Of a DNA stretch of 61,774 bases, positions 36,226 to 46,969 are shown piece after piece. The translations under genes and the position numbers were made by a program. Source of the stretch: Calorimonas adulescens (GTDB lineage: Bacteria > Bacillota > Thermoanaerobacteria > Thermoanaerobacterales > UBA4877); NCBI RefSeq assembly GCF_008274215.1, contig NZ_VTPS01000016.1, positions 1 to 61,774 of the forward strand, in the 5' to 3' direction. How positions within the stretch are numbered: position 1 is the first letter of the stretch; the number at the start of each line of letters is the position of its first letter. Under the pieces are notes generated by a model, which was given only the letters and a program-made list of their open reading frames with translations, was not told the origin of the DNA and ran no database searches.

Positions 36226-36970
36226 TTCGTGCCTCCTTAAAATTTACAATCCTTGTAAATTCATTTACCTTCAAGCTGGCACCACCAACAAGAGCACCAT
36301 CTATTCCTTCCCTGTCCATGAAACCTTTTATGTTGTCGGCCTTTACGCTCCCACCATACAATATCCTGACCATTTCCCCTATCTTCAGTAGTTCATCGAC
36401 TTTCTTTCTTATAAACTCAATCACATACAACGCATCATCAGGTGAAGCATTCTTACCTGTGCCTATGGCCCATATTGGCTCATAGGCAATTACCAGTTCC
36501 TTTAGTGATAAATCCTTAAGGTCCTCATCCAGCTCGCGTCCTATTTTTTCTAACGTAAGGCCCATCTCTCTTTCTTCCAGTGTTTCTCCAACACACAGGA
36601 TTGGCTTTAATCCATGCCTTTCACAGGCTTTCATCTTAAGGTTTAACATTCCGTCGTCCTCTTTGAAGTATCCTCTTCTCTCAGAGTGTCCAATTATGAC
36701 ATATTCAACCCCAATCTCTTTAAGCATAAGCGGAGATATTTCGCCGGTATAGGCACCATTATCTTCCCAGCACATATTTTGTGCTCCCAGCTTGATCTCT
36801 GTATCAGATATTTCCCGGGAGACAATACCAAGATCCACAAATGGTGGTATCACAGCAACCTCAACTGTGCTGTCCAACTCCTGCTTTTTAAAATCTTCTA
36901 TAAAGACTTTTGCCTCATCAGGTGTCATATTCATTTTCCAGTTACCAGCTATCAGCGGCCTTCTCATCAT
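36218..36970 (-). CDS. tpiA: Triosephosphate isomerase
   Basis: TIM-barrel isomerase of 250 aa interconverting dihydroxyacetone phosphate and glyceraldehyde 3-phosphate. GNWKMNMT carries the catalytic Lys, [13 protein letters not shown] the catalytic His, and [14 protein letters not shown] the catalytic Glu. [11 protein letters not shown] binds phosphate. ATG codons at 36970 and 36967 are both possible; GGTGG upstream is at a better distance for the second. It overlaps gpmI by eight bases. Confidence 0.97.
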   Translation of the reverse strand: MMRRPLIAGNWKMNMTPDEAKVFIEDFKKQELDSTVEVAVIPPFVDLGIVSREISDTEIKLGAQNMCWEDNGAYTGEISPLMLKEIGVEYVIIGHSERRGYFKEDDGMLNLKMKACERHGLKPILCVGETLEEREMGLTLEKIGRELDEDLKDLSLKELVIAYEPIWAIGTGKNASPDDALYVIEFIRKKVDELLKIGEMVRILYGGSVKADNIKGFMDREGIDGALVGGASLKVNEFTRIVNFKEARNG

Positions 36971-36979
36971 CTCACCACC

Positions 36980-38164
36980 CTATTTATCCATAAGCACACT
37001 CACACCCGGCAGTTCCTTCCCCTCTAAAAATTCTAGGGAAGCACCCCCACCGGTTGAAATGTGCGTCATACGGTCTGAAAATCCCATTTGCTCAATAGCT
37101 GCAACTGAATCACCGCCACCTATTATGGTTGTACCCCGGCACTCTGCCATTGCCTCTGCTATCCTTCTTGTCCCTGTGGCAAAAGGCTTTATTTCAAATA
37201 CGCCCATGGGACCATTCCATATTGCGGTCTTTGCATTAACTATCTCCTTTGAGAACAACTCTACAGTCTTTGGCCCTATATCAACGCCAATCATGTCTTT
37301 TGGCATCTCTTCAATGTTTACTGTTTCATATTTAGTATCTGCACTCAATTCCTTAGCTATCACAGTATCAAGTGGTAACAGGAACTTTACATTCCTCTCA
37401 TCCGCTTCCTGCAGCAGTTCTTTTGCCAGGTCTATTTTATCAGCCTCAAGCAATGACTTACCCACCTCAAAACCCTGCGCTTTTATGAAGGTATATGCCA
37501 TACCGCCACCTATAAGAAGCGAGTCAACCTTTGTTATAAGGTTTCTTATAACACCTATCTTGTCGGAAACCTTCGCACCTCCAAGTATCGCTACAAACGG
37601 CCTCTCAGGATTTTCTAAGGCCTGGCCCATGACTGAAATCTCTTTCTCCATTAAAAGCCCGGCAACAGCAGGCAGGTATGCAGCTATTCCTGCAGTAGAG
37701 GCATGGGCACGGTGGGCTGTGCCAAAAGCATCATTTACATAGATTTCTGCCAGTGATGCAAGTTCCTTTGCAAATCCTGAATCGTTTTTCTCCTCCTCCT
37801 TATGGAAACGAAGGTTTTCCAGAAGAAGGACCTCACCATCCCTTAGTGCCAATGCCTTTTGCCTTGCATCATCACCTATGCAGTCCTCAGCAAATTTAAC
37901 TTCTTTTCCCAAAAGCTCAGAAAGCCTCACCGCTACCGGCTTTAAACTGTATTTTAAATTAAATTCTCCCTTGGGTCTACCCAAATGGGATGCCAGTATC
38001 ACCTTTGCTCTGCTATCAATAAGATAATTAATAGTAGGTAGAGCAGCCCTTATGCGTGTGTCATCGGTTATGTCTCCATTTTCATCTATTGGTACATTAA
38101 AGTCTACACGCACAAATACTCTTTTATCAGTCACCTCAATATCCTTAATGGTCTTCTTGGACAT
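36980..38164 (-). CDS. pgk: Phosphoglycerate kinase
   Basis: Two-domain kinase of 394 aa making ATP from 1,3-bisphosphoglycerate. [13 protein letters not shown] and [13 protein letters not shown] bind the acid substrate, and [17 protein letters not shown] with [16 protein letters not shown] belong to the nucleotide domain. The frame is open 15 codons further, but ATG 38164 has AAGGAGGA at a normal distance and gives the usual N-terminus [11 protein letters not shown]. Third gene of the glycolytic operon; not fused to tpiA as in Thermotoga. Confidence 0.97.
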   Translation of the reverse strand: MSKKTIKDIEVTDKRVFVRVDFNVPIDENGDITDDTRIRAALPTINYLIDSRAKVILASHLGRPKGEFNLKYSLKPVAVRLSELLGKEVKFAEDCIGDDARQKALALRDGEVLLLENLRFHKEEEKNDSGFAKELASLAEIYVNDAFGTAHRAHASTAGIAAYLPAVAGLLMEKEISVMGQALENPERPFVAILGGAKVSDKIGVIRNLITKVDSLLIGGGMAYTFIKAQGFEVGKSLLEADKIDLAKELLQEADERNVKFLLPLDTVIAKELSADTKYETVNIEEMPKDMIGVDIGPKTVELFSKEIVNAKTAIWNGPMGVFEIKPFATGTRRIAEAMAECRGTTIIGGGDSVAAIEQMGFSDRMTHISTGGGASLEFLEGKELPGVSVLMDK

Positions 38165-38211
38165 AACAACTCCTCCTTCAAAGAGCAGGGAATAAATCCC
38201 TGCCCCCAAGA

Positions 38212-39237
<1,026 letters not shown>

Positions 39238-39273
39238 TTAAAATATTATTGATTTTATATTAATTATCACCAA

Positions 39274-40305
39274 TTATGGTGAATTAATTAACTCAATTAT
39301 CCTTCGTGCGGCACCCTCATCTATAATAAGGCTTTCCGGTGGGATTACCCTGCATGATGCCAGTATTGCCTCTGCCTTTGAAGCACCACCGGATATCGCC
39401 AGTTTATGAGGCAACCTCAAAAGCTCATCAATATCTAAACTTATAGTACCTGCGGTATATACAATCTGGCCATTGATGTTGAAATAATAACCCATTGTCT
39501 CAGCAACTGCTCCGGCATCATTAAGCAACTTTTTAATAGAGTCACTCAGATGCCTTCTTTTAGCCATAACGTCGGCTCGTCCAATTCCATATATTAAAAC
39601 ATCCGCTCTTTTCACATAATCTATGGTTTCTCGAATGCCCTGCTCATTTATAAGAATCTTAAGCGCATCCGAGCTGATATCATCTGGTATATGCAAAAAT
39701 CTATAATTAGCATTTAGTTTTTTGCTAAGTGTGGCAGTAATTGTATTTGCCTGAAACTCCACTTCACGGCCAAGGCCGCCTCTTGCAGGCACTACCATCA
39801 GATTCCTATATGTCTTATCTACGGATAGCACCTCAGCCAAGGCAGCAACAGATGAACCGCCAGCCACAGCTATTATCATATCGTCATGAAGCATTCCAGT
39901 TAAAATGTTAGCTGCCTTTTTTCCCATTTCATTTAAAAGAAAGTGATTTTTCCCTACATCACCCGGTACTATAGTGATATTTTTTATACATAACCTGTCA
40001 CGAATCTGCTTTTCTAACTCTGGCAGCCCTTTAAGGTCATGGATAAAATCCCTCAGGGACTCCAATACATCCACCCCATCCTTTGTTACCCTCATCCCTT
40101 CACCTGAGATAGATATTAAACCCTGTCCCTTTAAAATATCCACCTCATCTCTTATAACCCTTTCTGTCATACCTGTAACACTGCTCAAGAGCCGCCTTCC
40201 TATAGGTTGATTATAATATATTGTATATAAAATAAGGTACCTCTTCTCTGCAACATTTACCAGCTCTGGCAGGATCCTCTTCTGCATTTCTATAATATGA
40301 TTCAT
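39274..40305 (-). CDS. cggR: Central glycolytic genes regulator CggR
   Basis: SorC/DeoR-family repressor of 343 aa. The N-terminal helix-turn-helix is seen in GRRLLSSVTGMTERVIRDEV, and the rest is the sugar-phosphate-binding domain (IAVAGGSSVAALAEVL, VVPARGGLGREVEFQANT). In Bacillus CggR represses gapA-pgk-tpi-pgm-eno and is released by fructose 1,6-bisphosphate. Here it heads the same set of genes in the same order. A near-consensus CggR operator overlaps its own start region (40301-40336), indicating autoregulation. Confidence 0.93.
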   Translation of the reverse strand: MNHIIEMQKRILPELVNVAEKRYLILYTIYYNQPIGRRLLSSVTGMTERVIRDEVDILKGQGLISISGEGMRVTKDGVDVLESLRDFIHDLKGLPELEKQIRDRLCIKNITIVPGDVGKNHFLLNEMGKKAANILTGMLHDDMIIAVAGGSSVAALAEVLSVDKTYRNLMVVPARGGLGREVEFQANTITATLSKKLNANYRFLHIPDDISSDALKILINEQGIRETIDYVKRADVLIYGIGRADVMAKRRHLSDSIKKLLNDAGAVAETMGYYFNINGQIVYTAGTISLDIDELLRLPHKLAISGGASKAEAILASCRVIPPESLIIDEGAARRIIELINSP

Positions 40306-40336
40306 TTATGGTCCCCCATGGTCTTAAAATGTCCCT
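40301..40336 (-). promoter_or_regulatory. Putative CggR operator over the cggR start
   Basis: On the minus strand AGGGAC-N6-AGAC-N4-GGGGAC-N6-TGAA runs from 40336 to 40301. The Bacillus operator is CGGGAC-N6-TGTC-N4-CGGGAC-N6-TGTC, with the same 20-base period. The GGGAC cores and all spacings match. The second half covers the ribosome site and the ATG (40305-40303). Confidence 0.65.
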
Positions 40337-40406
40337 ACCCACTCAAAAAATAAGCCCTCATCTATATTTTATACCAAAATAAAGGCTATAACAATACCTC
40401 AAATTT

Positions 40407-41753
40407 TTAATCAAACCTTTTCCTTCTATTTGATGATGGAATTCCCATTTCATCTCTATATTTTGCCACAGTCCTCCTCGATATATCTATTCCCCTCTCT
40501 CTAAGAAGTTCAGTAATGGTGAGATCACTCAGTGGAGATCGAGGGCTCTCTGTTGCAATTATCTCTGATATAAGGTTCTTTATCACCTCCGATGACACCT
40601 CTCCGTCCTCATGGCTTACACCATTTTTAAAGAAAAATTTAAGTTCAAAAACACCTTTGGGTGTGTCAACATATTTGCCATTTGTTGCTCTGCTTACTGT
40701 GGATTCATGTATGCCACATGTCCTTGCTATCTGTTTTAAAGTCAAGGGTCTTAATCCACTAACGCCCGAGCTAAAGAAATCCCTCTGATATTCAACAATT
40801 GCTTTGATTACATTATAAAGGGTTGTCTTCCGTTGCTCTATATTTTTAATGAGCCAAAAAGCTGATTGAAGTTTCTCATTTAGATATTTAAATTCCTCTG
40901 AGTTCCTGCTGTTATTTAAAAGAAGCTCTCTGTAAAATTTATTGATCCTGAGCCTTGGTATAACACTATCATTTATAATAATCTCAAAATTACCCCTCAC
41001 CTCTTTAATTATCGCATCGGGTACAATATACCTCATATCGTTATATCCTGTAAAGTTGCAACCCGGCCTCGGGTTGAGGGTCTTTAAAATATCTATCATG
41101 TGTTGTACCTGTGATACATCTATGTTCATCTTCCTTGCAATGGCAGTCAGTTTATTTTCCGCAACATCTTTTAGATGGTGCTCTATGAGGTACACGATGT
41201 CATCATTTAATACACCCTTTGCTTTAAGCTGTAAAAGCAGACACTCCTTCAGGTCTCTCGCTCCTACTCCAGGTGGATCAAACTCCTGTACAATTCCTAA
41301 TGCCTTTTCCACAATAAACATATTCTCATGCAGGTACATGGCAATGTCGCTTAAGCTCACTGAAGAAAGGTAACCGTTTTCATCAAGACTATCAATGATA
41401 TACTGGCATACCCTTTTAGTCCTCATTGTAACCGGTGTTAAATGAAGTTGAAACATAAGGTGTTCTCTTAAAGAGGGTACGGAAGGCACATAACTTTCAA
41501 AGGATATGTCCTCTTCGTCATCATCATATCTGCTCTCTCCTGGATTATTCTGGCTTATATAATCGCTCCATTCAATTATATCCATACTGTCATCCTCAGA
41601 GGCCTCCAGGATTGGATTGATTTCCAGTTGTTCTTCTATATACTGGCTTAACTCCAGAACGTTAAGCTGCAGGATATTGAGTGCCTGTTTAAGTTCGGGG
41701 GTCATTATTAATTTTTGAGTTTGGTTTAATATCAGGTTCATATCCACCGCCAT
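40407..41753 (-). CDS. rpoN: RNA polymerase sigma-54 factor
   Basis: Sigma-54, 448 aa. Region I is the Gln/Leu-rich N-terminus (QTQKLIMTPELKQALNILQL) that contacts enhancer-binding activators. An acidic region II (DDDEEDISFE) follows, then the core-binding domain, the helix-turn-helix near LKQIARTCGIHESTVSRAT and the RpoN box SRRTVAKYRD (residues 425-434). It serves promoters with GG/GC at -24/-12. It lies just upstream of cggR, as in many Firmicutes, but the 101-base gap suggests cggR has its own promoter. Confidence 0.96.
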   Translation of the reverse strand: MAVDMNLILNQTQKLIMTPELKQALNILQLNVLELSQYIEEQLEINPILEASEDDSMDIIEWSDYISQNNPGESRYDDDEEDISFESYVPSVPSLREHLMFQLHLTPVTMRTKRVCQYIIDSLDENGYLSSVSLSDIAMYLHENMFIVEKALGIVQEFDPPGVGARDLKECLLLQLKAKGVLNDDIVYLIEHHLKDVAENKLTAIARKMNIDVSQVQHMIDILKTLNPRPGCNFTGYNDMRYIVPDAIIKEVRGNFEIIINDSVIPRLRINKFYRELLLNNSRNSEEFKYLNEKLQSAFWLIKNIEQRKTTLYNVIKAIVEYQRDFFSSGVSGLRPLTLKQIARTCGIHESTVSRATNGKYVDTPKGVFELKFFFKNGVSHEDGEVSSEVIKNLISEIIATESPRSPLSDLTITELLRERGIDISRRTVAKYRDEMGIPSSNRRKRFD

Positions 41754-41901
41754 AAATATCCCAACCCTCTATGGTTAAAGTTTAGTCCCATTCAATTACT
41801 TAAGATTGTGGATGATGCCATTCGTTATACTGGTAAGTATAATGGCTGAATCAGTTTTATATTTATATATATTCTATAAAAATCTTATAAATCCTTCTTT
41901 T

Positions 41902-41930
41902 AAAAAAGATAGGGATCAAAATCCCTATCT
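41902..41930 (-). terminator. Intrinsic terminator of the nucleoside operon
   Basis: On the minus strand a perfect 10-bp stem (41930-41921 with 41916-41907), four-base loop and TTTTT follow. It starts four bases after the deoC stop. Confidence 0.9.
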
Positions 41931-41933
41931 CTA

Positions 41934-42605
41934 TTATAACTCATTTATTATCTTTACGCTAGAACTTGCCCCAATTCTTGTAGCCCCGGCCTCAATCATC
42001 TCTATTGCAGTTTTTAAATCCCTTATTCCCCCTGATGCTTTCACTCCTACATTCGGTCCTACTGTATTCCTCATAAGTTTAATATCCTCTACTGTAGCCC
42101 CTCCGGTCGAAAAACCTGTGCTTGTCTTCACAAAGTCAGCCCCGGCCTCGAGAGCAAGCTCACAGGCCTTTACTTTCTCATCCTTGGCTAAAAGGCATGT
42201 CTCAAGTATTACCTTCACCAGTATGCCCTCTTTGAGTTTTTTGGACTCTCCCACTACACTTTTTATGTCATTTAGCACACGGTCATAGTTCTTGCTTTTT
42301 AACATGCCTATGTTTAAGACCATGTCCAGTTCAGTTGCCCCATTCTCCACAGCGTCAATAGCTTCAGATACCTTTGCCCGTGTGGTAGTAGCTCCAAGTG
42401 GAAAACCAATTACTGTACATACCTTCACACCTGAGTTCTCTAAACATTGCCTGGCCAGGCCGACATATGAAGGATTTACACAGACAGAATGAAACCGGTA
42501 CCCTATGGCTTCATCGCAAAGTTTTTTAATATCAGCTTCACTCGCCTCTGGTTTCAATAGCGTATGGTCTATCATAGAAGCAAGCTTCTCTTTAGTAATC
42601 TCCAA
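41934..42605 (-). CDS. deoC: Deoxyribose-phosphate aldolase
   Basis: Class I aldolase of 223 aa splitting 2-deoxyribose 5-phosphate to acetaldehyde and glyceraldehyde 3-phosphate. The Schiff-base Lys is in [30 protein letters not shown] and [13 protein letters not shown] are family blocks. The start is TTG with GAGAGGTGAT upstream. It is the last gene of the nucleoside operon and feeds glycolysis through the gap substrate. Confidence 0.96.
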   Translation of the reverse strand: MEITKEKLASMIDHTLLKPEASEADIKKLCDEAIGYRFHSVCVNPSYVGLARQCLENSGVKVCTVIGFPLGATTTRAKVSEAIDAVENGATELDMVLNIGMLKSKNYDRVLNDIKSVVGESKKLKEGILVKVILETCLLAKDEKVKACELALEAGADFVKTSTGFSTGGATVEDIKLMRNTVGPNVGVKASGGIRDLKTAIEMIEAGATRIGASSSVKIINEL

Positions 42606-42621
42606 CTTCTATCACCTCTCA

Positions 42622-43947
42622 TTATAAAGATGTTATACCATCTTTTGTCACAACAGCATATATGAGCTTTGGCTTTTCAACTCGTTCATCTGATGTCTCT
42701 ATAGAGTTCAATATATCTGGCAAAACATTGTTCAACCTTTCTTCATCATTTGCATGGACAGTGGCAATAACCTCACCTTTTTTCACAAAATCTCCAACCT
42801 TCTTATTGAGCATAATTCCTACGGAAAGGTCAATCACGTCTTCTTTTCTTTCCCTTCCTGCACCAAGCCTCATAGCGCACAAGCCAAGTTTCTCAGCATA
42901 AAGTTTCGAAATGTAAAGGTCATTCTCTGCCCTTATATCATACCGTATCCTTGCGGTAGGTAAAAGCGAATAGTCTTCAAGAGCATCAGGATTGCCCCCC
43001 TGTGCCCTTACCATCTCCTTAAATTTTTCAAATCCCATACCTTTTTCCAGGGCATATTCTAACCTTGACGCAGCTTCTTCCATCGTTTTGGCTACACCGG
43101 CAAGCATCAACATGTGACTGCCGAGGAACATGCATACATCCATCAGGTCCCTGCATCCACGTCCTTGAAGAGCCTCGCATGCCTCGATCACTTCAAGGGA
43201 ATTTCCGATGGCCAGGCCCAATGGCTGGTTCATGTCAGTAATCACTGCCACTGTCCTTTTGCCAGCATTTTCCCCTATACTCACCATAACTTGAGCAAGC
43301 TTTAAAGCACTTTCATAATCTTTCATAAATGCGCCGTCACCAAGCTTTACATCCAGTACTATGGCATCTGAACCACCGGCCAGCTTTTTGCTCATTATGG
43401 AACTAGCAATAAGTGGTATAATATCCACTGTGGCTGTGACATCTCTCAGGGCGTAGAGTTTCTTATCCGCCGGGGCCAGGTCTTCGGTTTGTCCTATCAC
43501 TGCCAGGCCAATCCTGTTCACGTTCTCAATAAACTCTTCCATAGTAAGGGATACCTTCATACCCGGAATTGACTCCAGCTTGTCCAGTGTCCCTCCAGTG
43601 TGCCCCAGACCTCTACCAGACATCTTTGCCACAGGTGCCCCGCAGGCAGCCACAAGGGGTGCCAGTACAAGGGTTGTGGTGTCAGCTACACCACCGGTAC
43701 TGTGCTTATCCACTTTTATCCCCTTTATGGGGGAAAGGTCAGCAATCTCCCCGGAATTAGCCATAGCCATCGTGAGGTTTGCAGTCTCAGCGTCATCCAT
43801 TCCTCTAAAATATATAGCCATCGTAAGTGCAGACATTTGATAGTCGGGTATATCACCGGATACATATCCTTGTATAATGTACTCAATCTCTTTTCTGCTT
43901 AGCTTCATACCATCCCTTTTCTTTTTGATAAGATCTACCATCCTCAT
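42622..43947 (-). CDS. pdp: Pyrimidine-nucleoside phosphorylase
   Basis: Homodimeric phosphorylase of 441 aa cleaving uridine, thymidine and deoxyuridine to base and (deoxy)ribose 1-phosphate. The phosphate site KHSTGGVADTTTLVLAPL and SGRGLGHTGGTLDKLES are diagnostic. The C-terminal domain (VGIMLNKKVGDFVKKGEVI) resembles a barrel-sandwich fold. It follows deoB by one base and precedes deoC by 16. ATG 43947 is used, with AAGGGGG upstream; a second ATG six bases on is possible. Confidence 0.95.
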   Translation of the reverse strand: MRMVDLIKKKRDGMKLSRKEIEYIIQGYVSGDIPDYQMSALTMAIYFRGMDDAETANLTMAMANSGEIADLSPIKGIKVDKHSTGGVADTTTLVLAPLVAACGAPVAKMSGRGLGHTGGTLDKLESIPGMKVSLTMEEFIENVNRIGLAVIGQTEDLAPADKKLYALRDVTATVDIIPLIASSIMSKKLAGGSDAIVLDVKLGDGAFMKDYESALKLAQVMVSIGENAGKRTVAVITDMNQPLGLAIGNSLEVIEACEALQGRGCRDLMDVCMFLGSHMLMLAGVAKTMEEAASRLEYALEKGMGFEKFKEMVRAQGGNPDALEDYSLLPTARIRYDIRAENDLYISKLYAEKLGLCAMRLGAGRERKEDVIDLSVGIMLNKKVGDFVKKGEVIATVHANDEERLNNVLPDILNSIETSDERVEKPKLIYAVVTKDGITSL

Positions 43948-43948
43948 G

Positions 43949-45127
43949 TCAAAACCCCCTTATCTGCTCCAAAAAGCTCTTACCATGCTCAAATCTTTCA
44001 AGTCCAAAGTTTTCAGCTATGGTCTGTGCTATATCGGAAAAAGTATCTCTGATGCCTAAAGACTCACCATGCTCATTGGATGGCGTATAGACAAGTAACG
44101 GTACATACTCCCTAGAATGGTCGGTACTTGTTGTGGTTGGGTCGCATCCATGGTCAGCAGTTATAACCAAAAGGTCTTCTTTATGCATTTCAGAAATAAT
44201 TTCCGGTATTGCATCATCAAATTCTCTTAGAGCATCTGCATATCCCTGCGCATTGTTTCTATGCCCGTACTGAGTATCAAAATCCACTAAATTAGTAAAA
44301 ATGATACCCCTCTGTATTTCTTTCATAAAACTTATAGTTGCCCTAATCCCGTCCTTGTTATTGCCCGTATGGTTGCTCCTTGTTATGCCTCGATGTGCAA
44401 ATATGTCCTCTATCTTGCCCACAGCATAGACATCAATTCCTTTTGATATAGCCCTATCCAGTACGGTCTCTCTAATGGGCTCCAAAGAGAAGTCTTTACG
44501 TCTTTCGGTCCTCACAAAGTTCCCAGGAGTACCTGTAAAAGGTCTTGCTATAACCCTGCCTACCGCATGTTCTCCAGTTAATATTTTCCTTGCTGTTTGG
44601 CACATTTCATAGAGTTTTTGGGGTGGTATTATTTCCTCATGGGCTGCTATCTGAAACACACTGTCAGCGGATGTATAGACTATTGGATATCCAGTCTTAA
44701 GATGTTCCTCACCTAGTTCCTTTATAATCTCAGTACCTGAAGCTGCTTTGTTACCCAGTGTCTTTGTACCTATCCTCTTTTCAAATTCCCTTATGATTTC
44801 TTCAGGGAAGCCATCCGGGTATGTCGGAAACGGCCTATCCAGCCGGACGCCAGCTATCTCCCAGTGCCCCGTTGTGGTATCCTTCCCCGCAGATTTCTCA
44901 GCCATTTTGCCATAAAAACCGATAGGATTTTCAATTGGAGGTACACTCTTTAAGGACTTTATATTTCCCAAGCCAATCCTTTGCATATTTGGCAACTTTA
45001 CACCAGTTATCTCTGATACATGACCTAAAGTGTCCGAACCTGCATCACCAAAAAGTGCAGCGTCTGGCAGTTCTCCAATTCCTACACTGTCCAGTACTAT
45101 CAGTATAATTTTCTTAAAATACTCCAT
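43949..45127 (-). CDS. deoB: Phosphopentomutase
   Basis: Alkaline-phosphatase-superfamily mutase of 392 aa, moving phosphate between C1 and C5 of ribose or deoxyribose. Metal ligands lie in [13 protein letters not shown] and [17 protein letters not shown], and the phosphorylated Thr is in [13 protein letters not shown]. It links pdp products to deoC and to the pentose phosphate pathway. It stands between the GntR regulator gene and pdp. Confidence 0.96.
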   Translation of the reverse strand: MEYFKKIILIVLDSVGIGELPDAALFGDAGSDTLGHVSEITGVKLPNMQRIGLGNIKSLKSVPPIENPIGFYGKMAEKSAGKDTTTGHWEIAGVRLDRPFPTYPDGFPEEIIREFEKRIGTKTLGNKAASGTEIIKELGEEHLKTGYPIVYTSADSVFQIAAHEEIIPPQKLYEMCQTARKILTGEHAVGRVIARPFTGTPGNFVRTERRKDFSLEPIRETVLDRAISKGIDVYAVGKIEDIFAHRGITRSNHTGNNKDGIRATISFMKEIQRGIIFTNLVDFDTQYGHRNNAQGYADALREFDDAIPEIISEMHKEDLLVITADHGCDPTTTSTDHSREYVPLLVYTPSNEHGESLGIRDTFSDIAQTIAENFGLERFEHGKSFLEQIRGF

Positions 45128-45161
45128 GTGCTCACCTCAGTCAACAATAATGCTTTTCATA

Positions 45162-45890
45162 TCAAACCCTTTTTCTAACAACATAAAATCGGAACTTGTC
45201 TGGTTTAAAGAAGTTAGACGAATAAAGAATTGCTCGGTTATTCTGATCATAGTGTACCTGCTCCAGAAGCAATAATGCATGATTTTTGCCGAGTCCTAAT
45301 TTTTTTGAAGCCACGGGATGATAGCTGATTGGTATTATATCAGAAATGGCATAGGCAATCCTAATATTAAAATTTTTTTCCAAATAACCAAACAATGACT
45401 CGGGAAAACTATCCAATCCATCACTAAGTATACTTACAGGAATTCTATCTATGCAGTATACAACAGGTTCCCCGTTAGCTGTCCTTACCCTATCCACCCT
45501 GTATATCTCACTGTCCTTTTCTATATTTAACCTTTTTGCTTCTTCCTCATTTGCAGGAAGTACGTTTATAGAAAAATCAGTGGTCCCTGCCGTCATCCCT
45601 TCTCTTTCTATGGCTTTAGTAACACTATAGAGTTCCTCTATCCCACTCTTTATAACTGGCCTGCTCTTTACAAAAGTACCCACTCCCTGCTGTTTTACAA
45701 TGAGGTTTTCCTCTTCAAGCACCCTCATAGCTTCCCTTAATGTCATGCGGCTTATTCCAAACTCTTCGGAAAGCTTTGCTTCTGATGGCAATCTATACCC
45801 TGGAGGCCAGTCCCCGCTTCTAATCATTTCCTCCATTTTTTTTAAAGCTACTTCATATAGGGGCCTTCTATCGCTCTGTATTAAACCCAA
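45162..45890 (-). CDS. GntR/HutC-family transcriptional regulator
   Basis: Regulator of 242 aa from the proposed start. The winged helix (RLPSEAKLSEEFGISRMTLRE...) is at about 30-75, and the rest is a UTRA ligand-binding domain (IYRVDRVRTANGEPVVYCID, LLEQVHYDQNNRAILYS). ATG codons at 45932 and 45920 lack ribosome sites; a TTG at 45890 has GGGGTGAT five bases upstream and is preferred. Its place between transporter genes and deoB suggests it controls this operon in response to a nucleoside or sugar phosphate; the ligand is inferred only. Confidence 0.87.
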   Translation of the reverse strand: MGLIQSDRRPLYEVALKKMEEMIRSGDWPPGYRLPSEAKLSEEFGISRMTLREAMRVLEEENLIVKQQGVGTFVKSRPVIKSGIEELYSVTKAIEREGMTAGTTDFSINVLPANEEEAKRLNIEKDSEIYRVDRVRTANGEPVVYCIDRIPVSILSDGLDSFPESLFGYLEKNFNIRIAYAISDIIPISYHPVASKKLGLGKNHALLLLEQVHYDQNNRAILYSSNFFKPDKFRFYVVRKRV

Positions 45891-46013
45891 ATCTATCACC
45901 CCATTTATTTTCAGGATCATATAGTGGACCATCTGCTACAGAATCAGTACTATCAGCATTTATATCCATTGTAAGTAGGTAGTGTTCCTCAAGAAATATT
46001 CACCAATGTCTAT

Positions 46014-46967
46014 TTATCGTGAACCCTTATCATAAGGAATACCTTCAGCCTTTGGCGCTTTTGAGTTTTTAGAAGTAAAGGCTAAAACTACTAACGTAGC
46101 AATATATGGAACCATCTTATATACCTCACTTGGTAAATTCAGTGAAGCAAGGACCGGTATGCCTGAGTATGCTGATGCAATAGTCTTCATCAGCCCAAAA
46201 AAGAACGATGCCAGTAGAATCTTAAATGGATCCCATTGTCCGAAAATCAACACAGCAAGAGCAAGAAACCCATAACCTGCAACTGATGCATTAAAGTTTG
46301 TGGACGTTGGAATGACAAATACAAGCCCACCAATACCTGCAAGTGCTCCTGATATCATAACGCCCATGTAGCGCATCCTGTATACGTTAATACCTACTGA
46401 ATCTGCAGCCTGTGGATGTTCACCGCATGCACGAAGGCGCAAGCCAAACCTCGTCTTATATAAAACCACCCACGAAATTATAAGAATAGCAAAACCAAGA
46501 TAGGTGGTGATATAAGCGTTCTTAAAAAACAGGCCGCCCAACACTGGGATATCTCCAAGCACAGGTACTTTTTCTATCCGGAACTGATTTATAAATGGAA
46601 TCTGCTGAACTGTGCGGATCATACGTGCCACATAAATTGCAAATGCAGGCGCAAACATATTGATTGCGGTGCCACTGATGATTTGATCTGCCTTCATATT
46701 GATTGCAGCATATGCATGTGCAAGGGACAAAATAATCCCTGTTACTGCTGAGATAATAATGGCAATTATAAGTATTGGCTGCCCCGAAATGATTGTTTGA
46801 AACATATTAATAAATAAAACACCGGTAAAGGCACCCATGATCATAATGCCCTCAAGTGCAATATTTATAACACCACTGTGCTCAGAAAACATTCCACCAA
46901 GTGCAACAATCAACAGTGGAATTGAGAAGTACATCATCTGCTGCACAAGAAAATATATAGTATCCAC
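46014..46967 (-). CDS. Nucleoside ABC transporter permease (second)
   Basis: Membrane permease of the BPD_transp_2 (branched-chain amino acid/sugar type) family, 317 aa, about eight to nine spans. GGMFSEHSGVINIALEGIM is the typical N-terminal block, and RFGLRLRACGEHPQAADSVG is the EAA-like loop of BmpA-linked permeases. The start is a GTG with GGAGGGG six bases upstream, two bases after the other permease. Works with the ATPase and BMP lipoprotein encoded upstream. Confidence 0.9.
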   Translation of the reverse strand: MDTIYFLVQQMMYFSIPLLIVALGGMFSEHSGVINIALEGIMIMGAFTGVLFINMFQTIISGQPILIIAIIISAVTGIILSLAHAYAAINMKADQIISGTAINMFAPAFAIYVARMIRTVQQIPFINQFRIEKVPVLGDIPVLGGLFFKNAYITTYLGFAILIISWVVLYKTRFGLRLRACGEHPQAADSVGINVYRMRYMGVMISGALAGIGGLVFVIPTSTNFNASVAGYGFLALAVLIFGQWDPFKILLASFFFGLMKTIASAYSGIPVLASLNLPSEVYKMVPYIATLVVLAFTSKNSKAPKAEGIPYDKGSR

Positions 46968-46969
46968 TA

